Positions 33,109 through 41,129 of a stretch of 64,000 nucleotides of DNA are shown here, in pieces. A model generated the notes under the pieces. That model was given only the letters and a program-made list of their open reading frames with translations, was not told the DNA's origin and ran no database searches. The position numbers were made by a program, and so were the translations under genes. Origin of the DNA: Sphingomonas sp. ERG5. GTDB taxonomy: Bacteria > Pseudomonadota > Alphaproteobacteria > Sphingomonadales > Sphingomonadaceae. Numbering within the stretch: position 1 is the first letter of the stretch; every line of letters begins with the position of its first letter. The DNA lies in contig NZ_JSXI01000048.1 of the NCBI RefSeq assembly GCF_000803065.1, positions 1 to 64,000 of the forward strand. The letters are read 5' to 3'.

Positions 33109-34542
33109 TCATTGGGCGATCGCGCCGGGCGCAAGCGCCGCCACGATCCGGGAAAGATATTTGTTGTAGTCGAAGGCCTGCCCTTCGGGCGTCCAGCCGA
33201 GCCGGACGATGACCGCATCGCGCGACGGGATCACCGCGACCATCTGGTAATTATGCCCCATCGCCATGAAGGTATCGAGCGGCAGGTCCTTGAACAGCCG
33301 CCGATGTTCCCCGGCATCGTCGCCGCGATTGAGCCAGAACTGGCCACTGTAAAAGGGCCGAGGCGCAGCGGCGGTCGGCGTGCGGACGAAATCGATCCAT
33401 GCCTGTGACAGCAGCCGCTTTTTCCCCACCATGCCGCCATTCAGATAAAGCTGGCCGAACCGCGCCCAGTCGCGCGCGGTGCCATAGGCATAGGAGCTGC
33501 CGACCGGCACGCCGGATTCATCCGGCTCGATCAACGTGCTGGTCATGCCGACCGGTTCGAACAGGCGCTTGCGCGCGAACCGCGTCACCGCCTCAAGCGA
33601 CCCGCCGGTCGCGGCGAAGACGATGCGCGACAGGATATTGGTCGTGCCCGACGAATAGCTCCACACCGATCCCGGCGCCTTGTCCTGCGGCAGCGACGCC
33701 GCCAGCGCGCCCATATCGGGTGCGGCGAACAGCATGTTGATCGAATCATTGCCGGGCTCGTAGCTCTCGACGAAGCGCAGGCCGCTCGACATGGCCAGCA
33801 ATTGCCGCAAGGTGATTTTGCCGCGCGGGTCGCCCGCGCCCTGCCATTCCGGCACCGGGGCGGGCGCATCGAGCTTCAGCACGCCGTCATCGACCAGCAG
33901 GCCGATCAGCGTGCCGGCGATGCTCTTGCTTGCCGACCAGCCGAGCAGTTCGCTGTTGCGGTCGAAGCCCGGGGCATATTGTTCGGCGACGATCCGCCCG
34001 CCCTGCACCACGACGATCGCCCGTGTATCGGGGTATCCGTCCTTGTTCTGCTCGACAAAGGCCTGGTTAACCGCCTTGTCCAGCGCCGCCTTGTCGACCT
34101 TCGGCCCCGCCCCCTTTGGCTGGGCGTCGCCCAGCGGCCAGGGTTTCGAGGATTGCGACGCCAGCGGCGCAAGGCCGGCCGATTGACGCAGCAGCGTGTC
34201 ACGCCCGGTCTTGCCGGTGAGCAAGGTGCAGCCCACCGCCGGCCGATACAGCGCCGTGCGCGTGACGGCACCCGGGGCCGATGCGGTGACGGTGCGGTCC
34301 TTGCGGTCGACCGCCAGGGTGACGGCCTTCGTGAAGGGCGCGAGCGCATGGACATCGTCGCGCAGCACGTCCGCCTCGGCCCGCCCGGTCACGAAGATGC
34401 CGGCACAGGCGATCTGCGCCGACACCGCCGTGCCGAGATCGGCGGGACCGGAAATCGCGGCGGGAACCGGGTCAGCAAAGGCCGGCGCCGAGAGCAGCAA
34501 CGCCAGGCCCGCAAGGCCAGTCCCGGAAATGTGTCGGATCAT
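33109..34542 (-). CDS. periplasmic beta-lactamase-fold serine hydrolase
   Basis: Protein of 477 residues with signal peptide MIRHISGTGLAGLALLLSAP and cleavage near AFA-DPV. Start 34542 has AAGGAA upstream; the frame continues into a repeat, so longer starts are spurious. After an N-terminal region of about 130 residues comes a class C-type catalytic domain with SASK (in GWSASKSIAG) and a YSS motif in WSYSSGTTN. It is likely to act on D-amino-acid peptides or esters. It sits between the D-aminoacylase-like and epimerase genes. Confidence 0.87.
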   Translation of the reverse strand: MIRHISGTGLAGLALLLSAPAFADPVPAAISGPADLGTAVSAQIACAGIFVTGRAEADVLRDDVHALAPFTKAVTLAVDRKDRTVTASAPGAVTRTALYRPAVGCTLLTGKTGRDTLLRQSAGLAPLASQSSKPWPLGDAQPKGAGPKVDKAALDKAVNQAFVEQNKDGYPDTRAIVVVQGGRIVAEQYAPGFDRNSELLGWSASKSIAGTLIGLLVDDGVLKLDAPAPVPEWQGAGDPRGKITLRQLLAMSSGLRFVESYEPGNDSINMLFAAPDMGALAASLPQDKAPGSVWSYSSGTTNILSRIVFAATGGSLEAVTRFARKRLFEPVGMTSTLIEPDESGVPVGSSYAYGTARDWARFGQLYLNGGMVGKKRLLSQAWIDFVRTPTAAAPRPFYSGQFWLNRGDDAGEHRRLFKDLPLDTFMAMGHNYQMVAVIPSRDAVIVRLGWTPEGQAFDYNKYLSRIVAALAPGAIAQ

Positions 34543-34618
34543 GCGATATTCCTTCGTCGTGGTGTCGCGTCCGCCTGGACTCGAACTGGACTCAAAGACA
34601 TCTGATTTCCCCATCCAT

Positions 34619-34701
34619 GTCATCCCCGCGAAAGCGGAGATCCCGCTGCCTTCTTGCGGTGACAAGGGAAGAAGCGGGATTCCCGCTTTCGCGGGAATGA
34701 C
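34619..34701. repeat. inverted repeat of the VIPAKAGIP-encoding type
   Basis: Arms 34619-34637 (GTCATCCCCGCGAAAGCGG) and 34683-34701 are complementary with one mismatch. A second internal inverted repeat (ATCCCGCT with AGCGGGAT) lies inside them. Translated on the minus strand it reads VIPAKAGIP and SAFAGMT, the familiar signature of a short intergenic repeat common in proteobacteria. It lies between two genes of the operon and may affect transcript processing. Confidence 0.8.
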
Positions 34702-34731
34702 GGGAGAAGATGCTCTCAAAGCCTTACAGCT

Positions 34732-36360
34732 TCAGTCGCCGCAGCTATGGCGGAGAACTTCGCCCTTCCTCGCCCCGGTATGCTTGCCGCCCTCGATCGT
34801 GACCGCGCCATTGACGATCACGGTGTCGATCCCGGTGGGCAGCGCGGTCGGCTTTGCCCAGCTCGCGACGTCGTCAAGCTTGGCGAGATCGAAGATCACG
34901 ATATCGGCATGCATCCCGTCGCGGATCAGGCCGCGATCGCTCAATCCCATGCGCTGCGCCGGCCAGCCGGTCATCTTGCGCACCGCATCCTCCAGCGACA
35001 GGATCGGGCGACGCTTCACATATTCGGCGATGACGCGCGGGAAAGTGCCATAGGCCCGCGGATGCGGCAGGCCGAGCGCGTCCATGCCGCCCAACTTCAC
35101 CGATGCCGCCGCGTCGCTGCCGATGCTGGTCCAGGGCTGGCGCAACGCGGTCTCGATATCCTTTTCATTGATCATGAAATAGAGCGCGACGGCGCGGTTG
35201 GGCAGGCCGTCCAGCAGGACATCCCATGCCACATCGGCAGGGTCGCGCTTCAGCGCCGCGCCGATCTTCTCGAAGCTCTGGCCGTGATATTGCGCATATT
35301 TCGCGCTGAAGCCATTGGCGAGCACCACATTGCCCCATCCGCCCGAGGCTTGAACAAGGTTGGACCAGCCCGGCATCGACCCCGCGGCGAGGTCCTTCTT
35401 CATCCGTTCCCGTTCCTTGGGATCGCGGAGCCGCGCAATGCCCTTTTCGACACCATCGACCCAGACCCAGCTGGGCGCGGTAACTTCAAGGCCGGTGCCG
35501 CCCGCAGTGTAAGGATAGAGATCCGCCGCCACATCAACGCCGCGTGCGCGCGCGGCGTTGATCGCCGCGACCGCCTGCGGCATCAGCTTGCCCCATTCGG
35601 GCGCGTAGGCGGCCTTCAGGTGGAATATTTCGACCTTCACCCCACCCTTTTCGCCAATCTCGATCGCTTCCTGGATCGCCGGGACGAGCTTCGCGCTTTC
35701 GTCGCGCATATGCGTCGCATAGAAGCCGTTGCACTGCCCGGCGACCTTGGCGAGCGAGACCAGATCCGCGGTCGTCTGGAAGCTGCTGGGTGAATAGATC
35801 AAGGCGCTGGTGATCCCGAACACGCCGGCATGCATCGCGGTCCTGACCTCCCCTTGCATGGCCTCCATCTGCGCAGGTGTCGGCGCGCCCGCGGCATCGC
35901 CCATGATTTTCTCCCGCGCCTGGTGGGATGCGTAATAGGTGCCGAAATTGACCGAAATACCCTGGCTTTCGAGCTTCTTGAAATAGTTGGGGATATCCAC
36001 GGCATCGACCGGCGTGCCGCCTTCGCCGGCGATAACAGTGGTCACACCCATGCGCAGCTTGTTCTCGGCATCGCCATTTTCGAGCAGCACGCCGCCCGAC
36101 TGATCCATCATGTCGATAAAGCCAGGCGAGACATAACGGCCGGTGGCGTCGATCTCCCGCGTGCCGCGTCCGGAAATCTTGCCGACATGCACCACACGGC
36201 CATTCTTGACCGCGATGTCCGCGCTCACCCAGGGGTTGCCCGCACCGTCGAGCACGCGACCGCCACGGATCACGATATCATATTCCGGCGCTGGTTCCGG
36301 GGCCGGCGCGTTCGAGACAAGCAGCAGGCATGCGGCAGAGCCGAGAAGATAACGCTTCAT
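34732..36360 (-). CDS. N-acyl-D-amino-acid deacylase-like amidohydrolase
   Basis: Amidohydrolase of 542 residues with signal peptide (MKRYLLGSAACLLLVSNAPA). It is built like D-aminoacylases: small N- and C-terminal beta parts (DIVIRGGRVLDGAGN) around a TIM barrel, with THMRDE (H217), FHLKA (H247, K249) and IGSD as likely metal or substrate residues. The usual HxH after PGFID is missing: the sequence reads PGFIDMMDQS. The metal cysteine position of D-aminoacylase is a Glu (AGEGG, E113). It therefore belongs to a variant subfamily, probably with one metal. Substrate by context: N-acyl-D-amino acids or D-peptides. Confidence 0.85.
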   Translation of the reverse strand: MKRYLLGSAACLLLVSNAPAPEPAPEYDIVIRGGRVLDGAGNPWVSADIAVKNGRVVHVGKISGRGTREIDATGRYVSPGFIDMMDQSGGVLLENGDAENKLRMGVTTVIAGEGGTPVDAVDIPNYFKKLESQGISVNFGTYYASHQAREKIMGDAAGAPTPAQMEAMQGEVRTAMHAGVFGITSALIYSPSSFQTTADLVSLAKVAGQCNGFYATHMRDESAKLVPAIQEAIEIGEKGGVKVEIFHLKAAYAPEWGKLMPQAVAAINAARARGVDVAADLYPYTAGGTGLEVTAPSWVWVDGVEKGIARLRDPKERERMKKDLAAGSMPGWSNLVQASGGWGNVVLANGFSAKYAQYHGQSFEKIGAALKRDPADVAWDVLLDGLPNRAVALYFMINEKDIETALRQPWTSIGSDAAASVKLGGMDALGLPHPRAYGTFPRVIAEYVKRRPILSLEDAVRKMTGWPAQRMGLSDRGLIRDGMHADIVIFDLAKLDDVASWAKPTALPTGIDTVIVNGAVTIEGGKHTGARKGEVLRHSCGD

Positions 36361-36399
36361 TATTCCATCTCCATCACGACAGATTGAAAACTGGCCTCT

Positions 36400-37485
36400 T
36401 TACCGGGCCTTATCGTCAGATTTTGGCTTGCCGTCGGCACGCACCGTATCGACCACGTCGCGCACCGCGGCGATCACGACATCGGGGCGGTCGACCTGGA
36501 TATAATGGGTCGCGTCGGGTACGCTCTGTTCGCGGCCACGCGTCGACAGGCGCGCCTGCTCCTGATGCATCGTTCGCCATTCCTGCTTGAAACGATCACC
36601 ACCCTGGCGCGTCAGGCCCATCCCCTTCAACTGATCGGGCGTCATCGGCGCCATCGCGGTCAGCACGATCACGGGGCGGTTGCCGAAGCTGTGAACCTGG
36701 CGTGCCTGATCCAGCGTCCGGTCGAAGCCCTCGACTTCGGACAGCGCGCCCTTGATCGACGTGCCGATATAGGCGGCCGTCTTCGCCGTCGCTTCCTTGC
36801 GGTTCGCCGGCGCCTCGCCACCCGTCATCAAGAACCGCACGATACCGGTCCAGGAGAAGGCCGAGGCGACCTTCATCATGCCGAGATACTGTTTCGGATC
36901 GAGATTGGCGTGGGCCAGTTTCCCGAGCCGGACGACCTGATCGGGATGGGACGGATCGACCATCACCAGCCCGGCAACCTGATCGCCATAGGTGCCGACA
37001 TAAGTCGTCGTGTACGGGCCGCCGATCGAATGTCCGACCAGCACCAGCGGATCGGATATGCCCGCGCCCTTCAGCGTCGCATGCAGGTCCTCGGCAACGG
37101 CGGCGGCGTCCTGCGGCGTGGACTTGGCATCGCTCCACATGATGCCGGCCCGGTCATAGGCGCATGCGCGGGTGAAACCGGCGATCTTGTCATGCACCAG
37201 GCTCCAGTCGAGCGATCCGCCCGTGCCCAGCCCGGCTTCGAAAATGACGGTCGGCGATCCGCTGCCGCGACAATCGATATGCATGCGTCGTCCGCCGATA
37301 TCGACCAGCTTTCCCGGCGGCGGATAATGTCTCGTCGCATTCCACCGGCTCAACGCCTCATAGATCGCGCCCACCACGATCAGGAGGACCAGCAGGGCAA
37401 GGATGCCCAGTCCGATCCGTTTCAGCCAGCGCTTGACGCGCGAGCGTTTGGCGGGCCGGGGTACCGGATCGGCGATCGGTGTCAT
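36400..37485 (-). CDS. membrane-anchored alpha/beta hydrolase
   Basis: Alpha/beta hydrolase of 361 residues with an N-terminal membrane helix (LGILALLVLLIVVGAI, about 26-43). The catalytic domain has DCRGSGSPTVIFEAG, the nucleophile elbow GHSIGG (about 152-157) and a C-terminal His region (DATHYIQVDRPDVV). The anchored enzyme should face the periplasm. Its start overlaps the transporter stop by 4 bp (ATGA), so it belongs to the same operon. The substrate could be an ester or amide of the imported compound. Confidence 0.87.
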   Translation of the reverse strand: MTPIADPVPRPAKRSRVKRWLKRIGLGILALLVLLIVVGAIYEALSRWNATRHYPPPGKLVDIGGRRMHIDCRGSGSPTVIFEAGLGTGGSLDWSLVHDKIAGFTRACAYDRAGIMWSDAKSTPQDAAAVAEDLHATLKGAGISDPLVLVGHSIGGPYTTTYVGTYGDQVAGLVMVDPSHPDQVVRLGKLAHANLDPKQYLGMMKVASAFSWTGIVRFLMTGGEAPANRKEATAKTAAYIGTSIKGALSEVEGFDRTLDQARQVHSFGNRPVIVLTAMAPMTPDQLKGMGLTRQGGDRFKQEWRTMHQEQARLSTRGREQSVPDATHYIQVDRPDVVIAAVRDVVDTVRADGKPKSDDKAR

Positions 37486-38651
37486 GATATTATCCCCTCA
37501 ACGACGCCTTGGGACGCCTGTTTCTTTTCGGCTGGATGGCGGCGGATCAGTCGGAAGACGCCGATGGTGAGCAGCGGCACGACATAGATGGCCAGGAATA
37601 TATAGGCGAGGGCGCGGTAGCCGCTCGAAATCAGCGCGACCAGGCCGAAGCGATCGGCGACGAACATGCACCCGACCAGCATCCCGGCGGCGATGATCCC
37701 TCGTGCCCGATGGCTCAGCGGCTTGTGCCAGCGCGCCCGCATGGCGGCGTCGATGCGCTCGTTGATCGCATGCACCGAGCCAGTCCCGCTTTCCAGCAAG
37801 GCCGCAAAGATCATCGCCTGGAACAACAGGTGGAACAGCGGCAGCTCAAGCTGCTGGAGCATGAAATCGGACGGCAGCGTCTCGTGCATGATCGCCGGAT
37901 AGAAGGCGATCATGCAGATGAAGAAGAGGATCGCCGGCACCATTGCCAGCGGCCCGGCGATGATCCCCGATATCACCGCATCGCGCCGGCTGGTCATGTG
38001 GCGGACCACCGGCAGGATCACCACCGCGCCGATGACATTGTAGCTGGCATAGGTCAGTCCACCCAATGCCCAGCCATCACTTGGTGCCGGAATTTTGAAA
38101 TTGGTTGCGATCAGGTCGCCGAAATCGCTCAGCGCCAGCACCATGAACAGCGCGTAGACGCCGTAGAGCAGGAACGAGACATATTTGAACAGCCGCTCGA
38201 CCGACGCGTTGCCGAAGGTCGCGAACAGTGCGATCGACGCGGCCAGGAACAGGGTGCCGACGATCGGCGGCAGGCCGAACATGGCGCTGCCGATCGCGCC
38301 CGCAGCCGCACCGAATACCGCCAGAATGAGCGTGACGAACAGGACATAGCCGATCTCGAACGCGATCCAGCCGGGCCCGAGCAGCTTTTCGAAGAAGCTG
38401 CGATAATCGAATGTGCCCATCTTATGCGCGAATGCGAACGTCACCGCGCAGATGACGCTCCACAACATTGTGGCGAGCAGCATCGCGGCCAGCCCGCCCC
38501 AGGGCCCGCTCGGCAGGAAGAATTCGGCAAGCTCACGCCCGGTGGCATAGCCCCCGCCGATCACCACCGCCTTGAAGGCGAAGCCCGGCAACAGGAAGCG
38601 CTCGAACCAGGAGGGTCCAGCCTTCCCGGCCGTGGCATTCACCTGATTCAT
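37482..38651 (-). CDS. YkvI-like inner-membrane transporter
   Basis: Integral membrane protein of 389 residues with about 10-11 hydrophobic helices, similar to the YkvI family in the APC/LeuT-fold superfamily. The conserved start GFAFKAVVIGGGYATGRELAEFF (first helix with a broken GGGYATGRE stretch) is typical. Start 38651 overlaps the DUF1611 stop by 4 bp. The frame runs further upstream, but that part overlaps DUF1611 and is not hydrophobic. It probably carries the amino acid or dipeptide product across the inner membrane. Confidence 0.85.
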   Translation of the reverse strand: MNQVNATAGKAGPSWFERFLLPGFAFKAVVIGGGYATGRELAEFFLPSGPWGGLAAMLLATMLWSVICAVTFAFAHKMGTFDYRSFFEKLLGPGWIAFEIGYVLFVTLILAVFGAAAGAIGSAMFGLPPIVGTLFLAASIALFATFGNASVERLFKYVSFLLYGVYALFMVLALSDFGDLIATNFKIPAPSDGWALGGLTYASYNVIGAVVILPVVRHMTSRRDAVISGIIAGPLAMVPAILFFICMIAFYPAIMHETLPSDFMLQQLELPLFHLLFQAMIFAALLESGTGSVHAINERIDAAMRARWHKPLSHRARGIIAAGMLVGCMFVADRFGLVALISSGYRALAYIFLAIYVVPLLTIGVFRLIRRHPAEKKQASQGVVEGIIS

Positions 38652-39697
38652 GCAAGACAGCCGTCGATCAGACGGGCGAACTGGTCGCCGCCGCGGATCG
38701 GATCGGCAACGGGAAGACCCAGCCTCCGGCTTTCCTCGGCCATCACCGCGATCGCCTCTTCTTCGCCGAGATGCGACGTGTTGAACGAAATGCCCGCGCA
38801 ACGGATCGCCGGGTTGGTCCGGGCGCCGAGCCGCAGGTTGATGTCGATCGTTTCTTCCAGCGTTGGCAGGCCATAGGAAGCGGAGCCGAGCATCATCGTC
38901 CGGCCAGGTTGATGACAGACGATGAGGACGTCGGGCTGGCTGCCGTGAAGCAGGCCGAGCGAGACCGCGGCATAGGCCGGGTGGAACAGCGACCCCTGCC
39001 CTTCGATCACATCCCAATGGTCGGCCGCGGCATCCGGGCTGAGCAATTCGGCGGCGCCCGCCTCGAAATCGGAGACGACCGCGTCCATGGGAATGCCGCC
39101 GCCGGCGATCATGATCCCGGTCTGCCCCGAGGCACGGAAGTTCACGTCGAGCCCACGATCGGCAAAGGCGCGCGACACGGCCAGGGCGGTGTATTTCTTG
39201 CCTAGCGCGCAATCGGTGCCAACGGTCAGCAACCGCTTGCCGGTCCGCTTGCGGCCAGTCCCCACGGTCAGGCCAAGTGGCGGATGGCGGACATCAATGA
39301 GCTGCCGTCCAAGCCGTTCGGCCAGCGCGGCCAGTTCAGGCACTTCCGCCAGGCGGACATGCATGCCGCTAACAAGGTCCAGCCCAGCCTCGAGCGCCTC
39401 GACGAGAGCCGGGATCCAGCTTGCGGGGATCACCCCACCGCCATTGGCGACGCCGATCAGCATCGATCGCGCGCCCTGAGCATGGGCCTGGGCAGGCGTG
39501 AGTACCGGCAATCCGGTGCTCACGGTCGCCTGAGGCAAGGCATATTCGCCCGCGCATTTGTCGGGCGCCCAGTCGCGCAGGCCATAAGCAGTCTTCGCAA
39601 ACCCGGCCTCGGTCGTGTCACCAAGGAACAACAGATAGGGCTGGGGCAAACGCAACGCGCTCGCGTCGGCATTAAAGGGCGTGTTGATACTCACCAT
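38648..39697 (-). CDS. dgcN-like: DUF1611 protein, DgcN-like (putative D-glutamate N-acetyltransferase)
   Basis: DUF1611 family protein of 349 residues. The N-terminal Rossmann-like part (about 1-150) precedes a P-loop-type C-terminal domain with GTDCALGKKYTA (about 159-170) and an EGQGSLFHPAY motif. DUF1611 proteins named DgcN were reported to N-acetylate D-glutamate, with a DgcA racemase completing conversion to the L-form. Here a DgcA-like epimerase lies in the same operon, which supports that role. It is the first gene of the seven-gene operon, about 250-330 bp after the likely promoter. Confidence 0.85.
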   Translation of the reverse strand: MVSINTPFNADASALRLPQPYLLFLGDTTEAGFAKTAYGLRDWAPDKCAGEYALPQATVSTGLPVLTPAQAHAQGARSMLIGVANGGGVIPASWIPALVEALEAGLDLVSGMHVRLAEVPELAALAERLGRQLIDVRHPPLGLTVGTGRKRTGKRLLTVGTDCALGKKYTALAVSRAFADRGLDVNFRASGQTGIMIAGGGIPMDAVVSDFEAGAAELLSPDAAADHWDVIEGQGSLFHPAYAAVSLGLLHGSQPDVLIVCHQPGRTMMLGSASYGLPTLEETIDINLRLGARTNPAIRCAGISFNTSHLGEEEAIAVMAEESRRLGLPVADPIRGGDQFARLIDGCLA

Positions 39698-40235
39698 TCA
39701 TCCTTGCACATCAAAAAAGGAAGATCGGCAGCCACGCCGCGAGGCATGGCTGGCCGGGACTCGCCCGGCGGAACAAAGTCATTAAATTGGGTCGATCGAA
39801 GAACCGGGGCCGATCACTCCGTCACCGCCGATGCGGCGCGGGGCGGAACTGCCCTGCAGGCCCGATCTTATGGCCGGCGGTCAGCTGGCTGCATGACGCC
39901 TAAGACAATGATTGCATCCATCCGCCCCGCTTGCCATTGTTATCCTGATCAGGATCATATTTTCAATATAGGATAATTGCAATAGGATTATTGCGCAGAT
40001 TGATCCCATCTGGAGATTTGTCAACGCGAGTGGCAACACACCCAAAGCAAATGGATTGCAGGAACGTTGCGGCCGATCGCCGGCACCTGCCGACACCCCA
40101 ATAGCGTGTGGCAGCGAGACGCGAGGTTTGCGCGGGAACAAGCGGGAATTGGCGGCGCGCGGCGCCTATGCGGTACGCGGCCAATCATTGGCCGGCACAA
40201 AGTCGCGTCGATCGTGAGAAACTTCAGCTTTGGGG
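39698..40235. other. intergenic control region of the seven-gene operon
   Basis: 540 bp between the XRE-cupin stop and the DUF1611 start. The middle (39940-40025) is AT-rich and dense in symmetric sites (see regulatory entry). The part next to DUF1611 would be a long 5' leader of about 230 bp with no recognised riboswitch. No gene seen. Confidence 0.5.
39942..40024 (-). promoter_or_regulatory. operator-rich promoter region of the DUF1611 operon
   Basis: Perfect palindrome ATCCTGATCAGGAT (39942-39955). Next come two imperfect direct repeats around 39965-39995, each with a CAAT..ATTG dyad around ATCC on the minus strand. A TTGACA-like -35 (40019-40024, minus strand) is followed after 12 bases by GGATC. 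The palindrome matches the CTAATTAGGAT sites at 24.6 and 30.3 kb (consensus ATCCTRATYAGGAT). It is the likely site for the adjacent XRE-cupin regulator. Confidence 0.55.
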
Positions 40236-40904
40236 CTAATCTTCGCCATCGATCGGGTGAAGCGCCGATTTCAGGTCAGCCTGGTTGGCGGAGCATACGG
40301 AAAGAATACGGCAAGGGCCTTCGCCAACAGCCACATATCCATGCCCCATCGCGCCATCGAAATAAATCGAATCCCCGGTGTTGAGCAGCGACGGCGCGTA
40401 GAGATCGCAGTAGAATTCGCACTGCCCTTCAAGGACGAGAGCATATTCCTCACCAGGATGGCGCATCAGTTCGCCAAAATCCTCGATCGACCGCACCTTG
40501 ATATCAATGATCATCGGATTGAGCGTTTTGTGAAGCAAGTCAGCGGACGGATAGACATAATTATACGTCGCGGTGCGAATCGAAGGCCCCTCGCCCGCCA
40601 GCGTGATGCTGCGGCGCCCCGTGGCCGCCCGGCGCACGGCAGGAGGCGCCGCCGCCGTTGAAAAGAGCCTGGTTATATCGATGTCGAGCCCGCGGCTGAT
40701 GCGCAGCAACTTCTCATAGCTGAGCGACATCTTGCCGGTTTCAGCCTTGGAAAGCGTGGAAACGGGCATGCCGGTGCGTTGACTGACGTCAGCGAGCGTC
40801 AGGCCAAGTTCCTTGCGGATCTCGCGCAAGACCGCCCCCGGATTGTCCTCCGCGAACGCTCGTGAATCTTCGGCCGATGATTCACGAAGACTGCCAGGCC
40901 GCAT
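40236..40904 (-). CDS. XRE family regulator with C-terminal cupin
   Basis: Regulator of 222 residues. It has an N-terminal XRE helix-turn-helix (about 22-78: LREIRKELGLTLADVSQRTG, then STLSKAETGKMSLSYEKLLRI) and a C-terminal cupin (about 140-215: HPGEEYALVLEGQCEF, then GDSIYFDGAMGHGYV). Such PuuR-like proteins bind small amino-acid or polyamine ligands in the cupin. Start 40904 has AAAGGA upstream. It lies between the seven-gene operon (same strand, downstream) and the divergent beta-lactamase-like gene, so it is the best candidate for the regulator of the whole island. Confidence 0.9.
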   Translation of the reverse strand: MRPGSLRESSAEDSRAFAEDNPGAVLREIRKELGLTLADVSQRTGMPVSTLSKAETGKMSLSYEKLLRISRGLDIDITRLFSTAAAPPAVRRAATGRRSITLAGEGPSIRTATYNYVYPSADLLHKTLNPMIIDIKVRSIEDFGELMRHPGEEYALVLEGQCEFYCDLYAPSLLNTGDSIYFDGAMGHGYVAVGEGPCRILSVCSANQADLKSALHPIDGED

Positions 40905-40922
40905 TTCGGTCCTTTCACGCGA

Positions 40923-40935
40923 TTTTCTCAATTAG
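40923..40935. promoter_or_regulatory. possible autoregulatory site
   Basis: TTTTCTCAATTAG lies 18 bp upstream of the XRE-cupin start. It resembles the TTTTCTAATTAG part of the sites at 24.6 and 30.3 kb, with one extra base. It could be an autoregulatory site or control the divergent gene at 41130. Weak evidence. Confidence 0.35.
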
Positions 40936-41129
40936 CACATTTGGGTATCACTGTTATCGCACGGGAAAAACCCGGAAAAACATCCAAGTCGTGAAGAGTG
41001 ACGCCTTACGCTCGTCAAGATCGCCCAATCAGGACAACAGTTGACAAATTGGAGAAATTTGAAAGGATCACTCAATCGGCGGGACGGATCGCGTCAATCC
41101 TCCATTCAAGCATCTTTGAAAGGGTCTTC

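Noticed and set aside
34543..34719. N-terminal extension of the serine hydrolase
   Set aside because: The extension reads VIPAKAGIP and SAFAGMT, which is translated intergenic repeat; a signal peptide and ribosome site mark the start at 34542.
37509..38876. 455-codon plus-strand frame opposite the YkvI-like gene
   Set aside because: Composition (His, Asp, Arg and Gln rich, no hydrophobic core) is typical of an antisense shadow of a membrane protein gene.
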